In this document: one piece after another, positions 7,538 to 15,379 of the stretch | Layout of the letters: the number at the start of each line of letters is the position of its first letter | How positions within the stretch are numbered: position 1 is the stretch's first letter | From: a virus | DNA length: 36,423 bases | Virus record (IMG/VR): IMGVR_UViG_3300020165_000065 | Location: 1-36,423 of that record | Reading direction: 5' to 3' (one strand) | Program-made: the position numbers and the translations under genes | Notes under the pieces: model-generated | What the model saw: only the letters and a program-made list of their open reading frames with translations | What the model was told of the DNA's origin: nothing | Databases searched by the model: none

Positions 7538-8113
7538 TTACTTTTTAAGATTATTTAAATGTTCGATAGTTTTATTTAATCCTTCTAATACTTTTGATTT
7601 ATTAGGAGCCCCTACCCAACTTTCAACATCGCCCTGTTCTGTAATAAAACCTTTATTAGATAATACTAACTCAGCTTCTATATAAGCTTTAAATTCATTA
7701 ACAAAATTATCTATTTCTGAGTTGATGATTTTAGACTCATAAGCTTCATATAAACCTGCTACTCTTAAATGATGTTCAAACTCAACAACACAATTAAAAC
7801 ATTTTTTATGTATATTGTAGTAGGGTTTATCTAAATCTGTATGCATTTTAGACCCACAATTAGGGCAAAAAATAGGCATTATGTGTGCTTTTTTTGCTTT
7901 ATCTAATTTGGTAATATTTTGTTTAATACCTTCTTTAATAGTCCACATCCTACCATCTACTTCCCAAACATCACCTTCTTTATAATCTTTATCATGTTTA
8001 GCATAACCCACACTCTGACCTACTTTTTCACCGTGTTTTCCTTGGATAAGGTTACGCATTCTATTTACATCTCTTTCAGTAAATTGTTTATTTAGACCTT
8101 GTACTTTACTCAT
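7538..8113 (-). CDS. Zinc-finger phage protein, function unknown
   Basis: The product has 191 residues. Residues 83-108 carry two CxxC knuckles, C83-P-N-C86 and C105-F-N-C108, 18 residues apart, a treble-clef or zinc-ribbon-like arrangement. The N-terminal part (FTERDVNRMRNLIQGKHGEK and WEVDGRMWTIKEGIKQNITK) resembles a conserved protein of T4-like phages from freshwater and marine settings, but I cannot name a function. A helical acidic tail follows. Its ATG overlaps the upstream gene by 4 bases. Zinc binding is well supported by spacing. Whether it binds DNA or protein is open. Confidence 0.78.
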   Translation of the reverse strand: MSKVQGLNKQFTERDVNRMRNLIQGKHGEKVGQSVGYAKHDKDYKEGDVWEVDGRMWTIKEGIKQNITKLDKAKKAHIMPIFCPNCGSKMHTDLDKPYYNIHKKCFNCVVEFEHHLRVAGLYEAYESKIINSEIDNFVNEFKAYIEAELVLSNKGFITEQGDVESWVGAPNKSKVLEGLNKTIEHLNNLKK

Positions 8114-8322
8114 AAAACTAATTTATTTAATTCTTTAATAATAACTTGTACACCTTCTTTTGATAAATTACCCCCACTATATAATTGTTTAAGATAATTT
8201 GATAATTGTTCTACATCTACCTGTTTTGGTGGGTCTCCAATAAAGGGTTTTGGAGTATTATTACTTCTTAATCTTGGTGATCCCCCCTTATATCCCCCAG
8301 CTAGTGTATTTAATTTACTCAT
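8110..8322 (-). CDS. Small phage protein of unknown function
   Basis: The 70-residue product has a Gly/Ser/Arg-rich first half (LAGGYKGGSPRLRSNNTPKP) and a helical second half (VDVEQLSNYLKQLYSGG, EGVQVIIKELNKLVL). No motif is recognised. The frame is supported by ATGA overlaps of 4 bases at both ends with the 668-residue and zinc-finger genes, the same junction used throughout the operon. This coupling argues for a real gene despite the small size. Confidence 0.7.
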   Translation of the reverse strand: MSKLNTLAGGYKGGSPRLRSNNTPKPFIGDPPKQVDVEQLSNYLKQLYSGGNLSKEGVQVIIKELNKLVL

Positions 8323-10325
8323 AATCCTAATGCTTTAAGTTGGTTAATAGTGTCAGCTGCTGATGTGTGTAATATGCCTATTCCACCTGCTTCTTTCCAT
8401 TGTTCTATATTTGATTCTCTATCATCAATTAATATATGATTAGGTTCAGCATAATTTTTCTTATTATAAGCTTGTGCTAAAGTTAATTTAATGCCCGGCA
8501 TATTATTTCTAACCCATAATCTTTTACCTAATCTTGATGTTTCAGATCTAGATGGAGAAGATAATAACTCTACATCGTAATCTTTAATATAATCCCAATA
8601 CTGTTTAGCATCTTCCATCCAAGGCATTCCTACCCAAAATCCAACTTTACCTTCACCATCAATTAATTTCCAAAAACCATCTTTACCAAATTTCTTTTCA
8701 TACTCTCTAGGTGGTATTCCTTTTGAGTATTTTTCGAATGATTTGTCAAAATCTGTTAACACACCATCCATGTCTGAGTATATTTTATATTCCATAGGGG
8801 GTGAAGATACGACCTCTTCTTCGGGTATCAAAACTCCTTCGGCTATTTCTCTAGCAAATTGGTTTAAACCAAAGGGATCTTTGCCTAATTTGTCATCAAA
8901 ACCATGTTTATGTTTATAAGGTTTTACTTCATTTATAGGCTTATTATTGTTCCCACATTTATGACATATAAATAAATCATCTCCACCATCTGCTATTTTC
9001 CAACTCCAACCACACTTATCACATTCAATTTTGTTACCTACAACAACCTCATTTAAACTATCAGTCCAATTTCTAAATGTCATTGTGCCTTTTAAATTAG
9101 CTTCTGCTTCAATATCATTTAACTCATCATCTTCTTGAGTGTTTGTTGTAGTAATATTACCTAATCTATCTTCTAAATTTTGAATGTGGTGAATCATTTC
9201 ATGAGTGTAACTACGCGCTATATCTTTAGGATGTCTACCTTCAGTATATAATACTATAGTTTGTGTGTTTGGGTCATAATACGCTGTCTTACCAAGAAAT
9301 TCGCGTGCATTTTCACTATCACCATTAACAAATTCTAAACTAGGTAAAGGTTCTATGTTCATGCCTTTATCTAACATATGTTGAGTTAGTTGAGCTAATT
9401 TTTCAATAAGATTAATATCTTTAGTATATGAAGCGTTTTCATTAAGGGCAATAACAGGAGTTGAGGTTTTGAAATCTTTTTTACGCATTACTGTTTTGGC
9501 ATACATTTCAATATCATCATCAGTTACATTTATAGCAAATGGTATATTAATATTATTATTAAAATCCTTAACAACAGCATTAAAATCATCGTCTATTTTG
9601 GATAAAGGTTTACCGTGTTTTCTATGTAAACGTTTAAACATCCCTACTAATTCTGGTACTGATATAGGTTTAATATTTCTTTCATCATTTACCCTATCTA
9701 AGAAATGTTTTGTAAACTCAATATCAATTCCTAATTTATTAAATAAACTATCAGCATATTTTTCAATTGAATCTAATTGGGGTTTGGTAATTTCTTCTTT
9801 AATTACTGGTCTTAAGATATTAAATACTTCTTCTTTTTCACTATCATCTAACTCATCAGGTAGAAATGGTGATAATTCATCAGTTGACATTTTTGCTGCT
9901 TTTCTAGCATTAGTTCCACTCATACCTTTATCTTGTGTAAATTGTACTTTTACTTTCATATTAGGATAAGCGGATTCTATGTTTTTAGTTCTATTTTCAA
10001 TATCTTCTAAATCATCATCTCTTCCTTCTCTTCCTCCTATAATAAAATAAACTTCATCCTCAGGGTTATTTTTTCCTAAACGAACAATATCACCAATTGG
10101 TGATTTTGCAGGTTCAATTCTGACTTTCATAGGGAGATATTTTTTAAATATATCCCAAATTAAAATAGCTTCAGCTTGACTTACCCCATTTCTTTCCTTA
10201 CTCCCAACATAAATAATAAATTCATCTATTTCAGGAAGAGATTCTAAAGCTTTTTTAACTACTTCTAAATGTCCTTTAGTGGGTGGTTTAAAACCACCAC
10301 CATATGCTGCTATTACCTTACTCAT
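8319..10325 (-). CDS. Multidomain protein: nucleotidyltransferase, HExxH peptidase-like, zinc ribbon, HAD phosphatase
   Basis: Four modules can be read in 668 residues. Residues 1-150 form a cytidylyltransferase-like domain (GGGFKPPTKGHL with a TxGH-type motif at 16-19; SGTNAR at 136-141, like the family's ISSTxxR). Residues 180-295 are an unassigned domain with FTKHFLDRVNDERN and KTVMRKKDF. Residues 300-425 contain H375-E-M-I-H379, a zincin signature, with a downstream EAEAN that may hold the third ligand. C435xxC438 and C454xxC457 make a zinc ribbon. Residues 511-668 are a HAD domain (D518-M-D520-G-V, SSPSR at 589-593, IDDR at 633-636). I494-A-E-G497 sits between ribbon and HAD and could be a cleavage site. 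It overlaps genes on both sides by 4 bases. Substrates are unknown. Confidence 0.82.
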   Translation of the reverse strand: MSKVIAAYGGGFKPPTKGHLEVVKKALESLPEIDEFIIYVGSKERNGVSQAEAILIWDIFKKYLPMKVRIEPAKSPIGDIVRLGKNNPEDEVYFIIGGREGRDDDLEDIENRTKNIESAYPNMKVKVQFTQDKGMSGTNARKAAKMSTDELSPFLPDELDDSEKEEVFNILRPVIKEEITKPQLDSIEKYADSLFNKLGIDIEFTKHFLDRVNDERNIKPISVPELVGMFKRLHRKHGKPLSKIDDDFNAVVKDFNNNINIPFAINVTDDDIEMYAKTVMRKKDFKTSTPVIALNENASYTKDINLIEKLAQLTQHMLDKGMNIEPLPSLEFVNGDSENAREFLGKTAYYDPNTQTIVLYTEGRHPKDIARSYTHEMIHHIQNLEDRLGNITTTNTQEDDELNDIEAEANLKGTMTFRNWTDSLNEVVVGNKIECDKCGWSWKIADGGDDLFICHKCGNNNKPINEVKPYKHKHGFDDKLGKDPFGLNQFAREIAEGVLIPEEEVVSSPPMEYKIYSDMDGVLTDFDKSFEKYSKGIPPREYEKKFGKDGFWKLIDGEGKVGFWVGMPWMEDAKQYWDYIKDYDVELLSSPSRSETSRLGKRLWVRNNMPGIKLTLAQAYNKKNYAEPNHILIDDRESNIEQWKEAGGIGILHTSAADTINQLKALGL

Positions 10326-11119
10326 GAATTTAAGAATTTACCTATTCGCATCTGTGCTTCTTCTTTAGACATTGTATATTCAATTACATCATATACAAAA
10401 TCATCATCTAGCATAATTTGAATCTCTTCTTTATCTTTAGCCTTTCTAGCGTCTGATTTAGCTTGTTCTTTTGGTGTTTTTGGTTTTGTTCCTTCAGGTT
10501 TAAATGGAGTAAGATATTTTTTTATTATTTTATCTATATTTTGCATTCTATTATCTAATGTATTGGCTACAGCTACAAAATTATTACCAAATAATTCAGC
10601 ATATTTAGGTAAATTATCTGTTACACTTTTCCATGTACGCATTACAATAGCAGGTGCTAAACTTCTATCTTTACCTTCTGATTTTTCATATCTGTCTTGG
10701 TTTTGAGATAGTGAGCGTTCTAAATCAGTATAAACATAAAGCATAAATACTTTGTATCCTGCTTCTTCTAATTCATTTTTTAATTTAGCAGTTTGATTAT
10801 ATGAAGCTCCTGTTCCATCTAAAATAAAAGATTCTTTGCCTTCTATAGTAGCTTCTACATCTCCTTTAAATTGTTTATTTGCAGCAGCCATTTGTTTAGC
10901 TTGCTCACTTCTTTCTTCAGGAGTAGCATTTTTTAAATCTAATGTTACATTAGCTTTTTGTAATAGGGGGACATAAATATCATCTACATTTAGTATTTTT
11001 ATACCACCTAAATCTAAACCTCTTAAAATGTATCCTTTACCAGCTCCTGGTGCTCCTGCTAATATAATGGCCTTTGGCTCTGCTATAGCTTCTTTTAATA
11101 ATTTAATTAGTGAAATCAT
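10322..11119 (-). CDS. P-loop kinase (zeta-toxin / polynucleotide-kinase-like)
   Basis: The 265-residue protein has a Walker A motif G22-A-P-G-A-G-K28-G, an acidic pair D46-D47 after a beta strand, and a second strand with ILDGTGAS. An Arg-containing lid-like region follows (NQDRYEKSEGKDRS). This order fits the zeta-toxin/AAA_33 group of small-molecule or nucleic-acid 5' kinases. The N-terminus MISLIKLLKEAIAEPKAIIL is unusual: ten residues ending in L8-K-E-A11 precede the fold, as in T4 capsid-targeting leaders. A basic Lys-rich linker (about 205-232) and an acidic C-terminus follow. A candidate late promoter lies 14 bases upstream. The phosphorylated substrate cannot be told from sequence. 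Confidence 0.78.
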   Translation of the reverse strand: MISLIKLLKEAIAEPKAIILAGAPGAGKGYILRGLDLGGIKILNVDDIYVPLLQKANVTLDLKNATPEERSEQAKQMAAANKQFKGDVEATIEGKESFILDGTGASYNQTAKLKNELEEAGYKVFMLYVYTDLERSLSQNQDRYEKSEGKDRSLAPAIVMRTWKSVTDNLPKYAELFGNNFVAVANTLDNRMQNIDKIIKKYLTPFKPEGTKPKTPKEQAKSDARKAKDKEEIQIMLDDDFVYDVIEYTMSKEEAQMRIGKFLNS

Positions 11120-11133
11120 AAATTGAATATTTT

Positions 11134-11144
11134 ATTATAAATAT
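11134..11144 (-). promoter_or_regulatory. Candidate late promoter ATATTTATAAT
   Basis: The minus strand reads ATATTTATAAT then AAAATATTCAATTT before the ATG at 11119 (14 bases between). The first base of the motif overlaps the stop codon of the upstream nuclease gene. It matches the copies at 5116, 16071, 29023 and 32283 exactly. Confidence 0.6.
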
Positions 11145-11914
11145 CACAATTTTCTTTTAGCTTGCGTTCTAAATTCGGTGAATATTGGCTTATGTTTAGG
11201 ATTTTCTAAATCAAATAATTGTTTTACAGTATTAAATATATTAATATTTTCATCTTGTGAACGTTTTGATTCATACATTTCCCATCCTTTACCCTGCATT
11301 GATCCTTCTTTAGGACCTCTTTTAGAGGATTTTAACCATAAAACCCCATATCTATCTGCTTTTTTACCAAAACATTCTTCATAACATTTACCATAAATTG
11401 CGGTTTGAAGATCATATGTAGTTTGTAAGTGGTTAGAAGTTTTAAAATCAATAATCCATAACTCACCATCAATTTCACAAACCATATCACAAGTACCTGC
11501 TACTTTGATTTCATCTGAAAATAAATGAACTTCAGTTTCAATTAGTGTTGGGTTGTATGTTTCCCACCAATCTACAAATCTTAAAAACATTTGCCATACT
11601 AAGGTGTCATACATTGGGATTCCGTTTTGTAAAAAGTTTAACTCTTTACCATTAAGATAATCCTCACACATTTCATGTACTTGAGTACCTTCTTCACCTG
11701 CTTTTCTTACAATCCAATCAGCACTGTATCCTACTTTTTTTAACCAATCTTGAAAATGTTTACCTTTTGGATAACAACTTAAAACATAAGTAATTGATGG
11801 GTAATAATCACCATTTCTTTGATAATACCTTGAATCTGGGAGTGTAATTTGTTTAGCATCTTCCGAAATTTCTAAAATCCTATTATAGGACTTTTTAATT
11901 GTTTTTTTACTCAT
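11144..11914 (-). CDS. PD-(D/E)XK exonuclease, RecB/Cas4-like
   Basis: The 256-residue protein shows the full signature of the RecB-like PD-(D/E)XK nucleases: H80 in TQVHEMCEDYL, D143 in AGTCDMV, D156-F-K158 in WIIDFKTS, and Q170xxxY174 in the downstream helix. These residues bind the metal ions used to cut DNA. The N-terminus (YPSITYVLSCYPKG) is typical of phage members. It overlaps the primase gene by 4 bases, so recombination or replication is the likely setting, for example end processing. No cysteine cluster like that of Cas4 is present, so it is not an Fe-S Cas4. Confident on fold, less so on substrate. Confidence 0.85.
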   Translation of the reverse strand: MSKKTIKKSYNRILEISEDAKQITLPDSRYYQRNGDYYPSITYVLSCYPKGKHFQDWLKKVGYSADWIVRKAGEEGTQVHEMCEDYLNGKELNFLQNGIPMYDTLVWQMFLRFVDWWETYNPTLIETEVHLFSDEIKVAGTCDMVCEIDGELWIIDFKTSNHLQTTYDLQTAIYGKCYEECFGKKADRYGVLWLKSSKRGPKEGSMQGKGWEMYESKRSQDENINIFNTVKQLFDLENPKHKPIFTEFRTQAKRKL

Positions 11915-12843
11915 ACTAGAGATAATTTTTTTTCCATTAAGGCGTATTGTGTTAGAGGAATGGATTTTTGTATTAGGTTAGTAAAATGGGTAAATCCCAT
12001 TTCGCTAGGGTCTTTCCCTTCAAGTTCAACTAGATGAACTTCCTTGCCTTCATTAATAAATTTTTCTGCAAATTTTAAAGATTTTTTTAATGCGTCATTA
12101 TCTAATGCTATGTATATTTTTTCAACTGTTGATGTTACAATCCGTTTCATTAGGTTTTGTTGTATATTGTTGCCTAATAACGGTATTGCATTTCTTTTAA
12201 TGGCTATGGCGTCAAATGGTCCTTCGCACAATATTAACGGTAATTTCCAATTTATAAACAATTCAAATGGGATGACATCACGTGAGGTTTCAGGATTACG
12301 ATATTTAATATATGGTTCTTTTTCAAAAGATCTACCTGTAAAATAATTTAAATTTCCAGATTCATCATAAGAAGGTATTATAACCATTTTTGAGTATCTT
12401 CCTGATGTGCAATATCCTATGTTATATTTTTCAATATCATCTTTAGTAATACCTCTGCTTTTTAAATAGTAAGCAGCTTGTCTACCCTCAATGTCTGATG
12501 ATGTTATATCTTTAAATGATTTATATTCTTCAGGAAGTTTTAGTAAGGTTGTATTTATTACAGTTTTACGTTCCTTTTCATTTCCTATTAACTTATATAA
12601 TTCTGTAAATTTTTCAGGGGATGCTTTAACTTGTTTGAATAAAGACGTGATTTTAGTTCCTTTTTTATTACAAACCCAACAATGCCAAGGATTATATCCT
12701 TTTTTATTTTCAGAAAAATTAATCTCTAATTTTGGTTTATGGTGGTTGCAATACGGACAGTTATGGGCTTGGTTGCCTCTAGCTGTTCGTTTACCCGCAC
12801 CTATAACGGAATTTACTAAACTTACTAATAGTTCATTAATCAT
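11911..12843 (-). CDS. DNA primase, zinc-binding plus Toprim (DnaG/gp61-type)
   Basis: The 310-residue protein makes RNA primers for lagging-strand synthesis. The N-terminal zinc knuckle has C29-P-Y-C32 and C55-W-V-C58. The Toprim core begins near residue 200 with LILCEGPFDAIA (E207, D211), followed by IALDNDA (D248, D250) and a third acidic motif KDPSEMG (D278). The order and length are close to T4 gp61 (about 340 residues), though the zinc ribbon and Toprim are also DnaG-like. It probably works with a replicative helicase encoded outside this window. A promoter with a palindromic spacer lies directly upstream; the ATG is only 4 bases from the TATATTATA box. Confidence 0.88.
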   Translation of the reverse strand: MINELLVSLVNSVIGAGKRTARGNQAHNCPYCNHHKPKLEINFSENKKGYNPWHCWVCNKKGTKITSLFKQVKASPEKFTELYKLIGNEKERKTVINTTLLKLPEEYKSFKDITSSDIEGRQAAYYLKSRGITKDDIEKYNIGYCTSGRYSKMVIIPSYDESGNLNYFTGRSFEKEPYIKYRNPETSRDVIPFELFINWKLPLILCEGPFDAIAIKRNAIPLLGNNIQQNLMKRIVTSTVEKIYIALDNDALKKSLKFAEKFINEGKEVHLVELEGKDPSEMGFTHFTNLIQKSIPLTQYALMEKKLSLV

Positions 12844-12847
12844 GGAG

Positions 12848-12878
12848 TATAATATACGAAACTAAATTTAGATATCAA
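12848..12878 (-). promoter_or_regulatory. Candidate promoter TTGATA / TATATTATA with palindromic spacer, before primase
   Basis: On the minus strand TTGATA (12873-12878) is followed after 16 bases by TATATT (12851-12856) within GTATATTATA. The spacer contains the perfect 10-base palindrome CTAAATTTAG (12862-12871), placed where a repressor could act. The same 10-base box GTATATTATA occurs at 34436-34445. The start codon is 4 bases downstream, so the transcript may be leaderless. Confidence 0.5.
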
Positions 12879-12881
12879 CGG

Positions 12882-13331
12882 TTAGTTAAAATCTTTTGTA
12901 TAAAACTTTCCTAAAATATTATCATTAAAAAATTCATCGGGTGTTTCTAAAACTTGATAAATCATTTGATACTTTACTTCATAATAAGTAAGTAATTTTT
13001 TGGAGGGGGCAAATGTTAAAATTTGTCGTTCAAAATTTTCTTTAGGTTCTGTTTTATATAACTCATTCAAATATTTATTTGAACCCCAATAATTTTTCCA
13101 ATTTGATTCCTTTACAACTAGTTTATAAGATGGTCTACGGCCTACTACTCCAGCATATTCTGCTATTTCTTTTTTACCTAATTTTACTTTAGAAGTATTT
13201 TGTAATATTTTCCTACCTATATAAGATTTTTTAGTAGGTGTATGGATTATCCTATATACAAAACCATGGGTTAACTCTGGGAAGTCAGAGAATTCTAATA
13301 TTTCTTTTTGTTGGTATTTCCAATTTATCAT
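12882..13331 (-). CDS. SegE-like GIY-YIG endonuclease
   Basis: The 149-residue product carries a GIY-YIG-type core near the N-terminus: G23-F-V-Y26, then S36-Y-I-G39-R-K, and later KNYWGSNKYLNEL and a conserved Glu in YYEVKYQ. This layout matches the putative SegE-type GIY-YIG endonucleases of T4-like phages, which are free-standing DNA endonucleases often linked to homing. It overlaps the structural gene at 13328 by 4 bases (ATGA), so it is translationally coupled to a virion gene, and the primase promoter follows it. Mobility is inferred from family behaviour; no flanking duplications were seen. Confidence 0.78.
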   Translation of the reverse strand: MINWKYQQKEILEFSDFPELTHGFVYRIIHTPTKKSYIGRKILQNTSKVKLGKKEIAEYAGVVGRRPSYKLVVKESNWKNYWGSNKYLNELYKTEPKENFERQILTFAPSKKLLTYYEVKYQMIYQVLETPDEFFNDNILGKFYTKDFN

Positions 13332-14293
13332 ACGTCGAAATTTACAATAACTGTTGTATCTGTAAACTGAGATACTGGTAATGGGAAAGATAATTTTCCT
13401 ACAGCTACTAATTGTTGTGATTCATTATACAATCCTACACAAGTAATGTATGGTTCAAAAAATGAACCTGTTACAAAAGGATAATATTGTTCACTACTAT
13501 CACCCGGAATAGATTGAGTTAATAGGGATGGATTTAGTGAGTATCCTAATTCGTTTTCTAATATAACACATTTATATTGTTGTTCATAAATAGTTAGTGA
13601 TGAAGAAAATGCTATAGTTGTATTACCTAATAATGCAGGATTACTATTAATTGAATTGCCTATATTAGTAGAACGGGCATCTCTAGTAAGTATAACCATA
13701 CCATGAGAGTAAAATATTTGACCAATTACTACATCTTGTGATCCAGATATAATATTTCCCTCACCATCATCCTTTAAAGTTATTCCGGTAGGATAATCAG
13801 GTGTTGATGTTGTAAATAGAAAAGTTCCAGGTATTACTTTTTCCCCATAAAGTTTAGTTGGTATAGATATTGAAGTTATTTGTGATATGGGAGTATTTTG
13901 TTCACTTCCAGTATTCCAGTATCTTTCTTGAAGTAAAGAAGATTGAAGGTAATTATCATATAAAGGTGATTCTATATTACCAATAGATCTGTCATCTTCT
14001 CTTGTAACTCCCGGAAGTATACTACCTGTGTTTACAAAATCTCCTTTACTTGAAGATATGTAATTTGTGTAATATAATTGTTTTGCACTATTCCATATAG
14101 AATTTACTGAGGAAGAATATTCAAATCCAGTTTGAATATTAAGTGATGATGTATAATTTACATTGTTACCAGAGTAAATATTAATACCATTTTCAGACCC
14201 TGTAATTTCATTACCTGTAAAAGTAAATCCTTTATCTGCTGTAAATGGAGTTATTGTAACATCCTTTGTTGTGAATTGTTTCCAAGCGCTCAT
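13328..14293 (-). CDS. Tail/baseplate structural protein, paralogue of the upstream 356-residue protein
   Basis: The 321-residue, S/T/G/N-rich protein has beta-type sequence without enzyme motifs. Its last third parallels the protein encoded at 14297-15367: YITCVGLYNESQQLVAVGKL here against YITTVGLYNNDQELVAVAKL there. VIPGTFLF against ILPGVWTL and SISIPTKLYGEK against YALPIERAGYKE also align. The two genes are adjacent, separated by 3 bases, so this looks like tandem duplication followed by divergence. The context, downstream of the giant tail protein, suggests a fibre or baseplate-periphery role. The exact role is unknown. Confidence 0.78.
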   Translation of the reverse strand: MSAWKQFTTKDVTITPFTADKGFTFTGNEITGSENGINIYSGNNVNYTSSLNIQTGFEYSSSVNSIWNSAKQLYYTNYISSSKGDFVNTGSILPGVTREDDRSIGNIESPLYDNYLQSSLLQERYWNTGSEQNTPISQITSISIPTKLYGEKVIPGTFLFTTSTPDYPTGITLKDDGEGNIISGSQDVVIGQIFYSHGMVILTRDARSTNIGNSINSNPALLGNTTIAFSSSLTIYEQQYKCVILENELGYSLNPSLLTQSIPGDSSEQYYPFVTGSFFEPYITCVGLYNESQQLVAVGKLSFPLPVSQFTDTTVIVNFDV

Positions 14294-14296
14294 TCA

Positions 14297-15367
14297 TTAG
14301 AAGTCTAACTTGATCCTTACAAGTAATTCCTTAGTAAAATCTTTTAACAAAGGTCTTGAAAGTTTAGCAACTGCTACTAATTCCTGATCATTGTTATATA
14401 AACCTACTGTAGTAATATATACTTGGGGGTCATTAATAAAAGAATTATATAATACAGCTCCATCTGAACCTGAGATAAATGATGGGTTTGTTGAATAATT
14501 TGAATTTTGACTTCTAGCTCTACAAAATATAAAATCTGATGAAAGATTTTCTTGTGAGTTTAAAGTAAACCCTGGTGATGGTGATATAGCTGAGGCATCA
14601 TCCATAGCTTCAAACATTAATTTAGGATTATTTTCTTGGCTATTTGATGTTCTGTCTGTTTGTAAATTAATACCTGAATCTGCTACTGTACCATCTAATG
14701 CTTCACCACTTAATAATATTACTCCAATATCTGGTAGTAAAAACCCATAAGATCCTGAGTTTAGTGTCCATCCTTGTGGTTGAGTAACAGAAGTATAAAC
14801 ATTACCTGCTGATCCTGTTACTATGTTATAAACTCTACCAGCTTCTGAAAATACTGCTGCTCCTCCTAATTTACTATCATCTGTAAGATATATATTATTC
14901 CCAGTACCATCAGAAAGTGCTAAAGTCCATACTCCTGGTAGGATTTCTTCTTTATATCCTGCTCTTTCAATAGGTAAAGCATAAAAATATGATGATGATT
15001 GATTTCCAAATACAAATGAAGATTCTTCATCTCCTAGAATTAAATTTCTATATTGTCCATAATTTGTTCTTGTTGGTGATAAACCATTAACATTAGGGTT
15101 GTATAATAAACTACCGCTACCATCAGCATCACAATAAGCTATTGCAAATTGTACAGAACCTGTAGCTTCTTCAGAGCCATAAATACTATAATAGAATTGC
15201 CCCGTGGCACTTGCTGCTTGTACTGATGATGTAAACATCGTTGTTAGTGTAGGTTGATTATTTTCCCATACTGTACTGGTTACATTTTCAGTACTAATAA
15301 TCATATCCTGAGGTTCTATTGGGTAGAACGCTGTTATTTGATTATCATTTGTTATTTGAACTGCCAT
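14297..15367 (-). CDS. Tail/baseplate structural protein (first copy of a duplicated pair)
   Basis: The 356-residue product is rich in Ser, Thr, Gly and Asn with alternating hydrophobic residues, as in beta-rich virion proteins. It contains ALPIERAGYKEEILPGVWTL, then GFLLPDIGVILLSGEALDG, then the C-terminal GLYNNDQELVAVAKLSRPLL that it shares with its neighbour at 13328-14293. No adhesin or enzyme motif is visible. It starts 12 bases after the 224-residue structural gene ends and forms part of the block following the 2722-residue protein. Assignment to the tail comes from location and composition. Confidence 0.78.
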   Translation of the reverse strand: MAVQITNDNQITAFYPIEPQDMIISTENVTSTVWENNQPTLTTMFTSSVQAASATGQFYYSIYGSEEATGSVQFAIAYCDADGSGSLLYNPNVNGLSPTRTNYGQYRNLILGDEESSFVFGNQSSSYFYALPIERAGYKEEILPGVWTLALSDGTGNNIYLTDDSKLGGAAVFSEAGRVYNIVTGSAGNVYTSVTQPQGWTLNSGSYGFLLPDIGVILLSGEALDGTVADSGINLQTDRTSNSQENNPKLMFEAMDDASAISPSPGFTLNSQENLSSDFIFCRARSQNSNYSTNPSFISGSDGAVLYNSFINDPQVYITTVGLYNNDQELVAVAKLSRPLLKDFTKELLVRIKLDF

Positions 15368-15379
15368 ATTTTTTTATTT

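Noticed and set aside
10322-11119. Zeta toxin of a toxin-antitoxin pair
   Set aside because: No antitoxin-like small gene is next to it; the neighbours are an enzyme fusion and a nuclease. Only the fold is shared.
11144-11914. Cas4 of a CRISPR system
   Set aside because: No cysteine cluster for an iron-sulfur site, no cas genes or repeats nearby; it is next to a primase.
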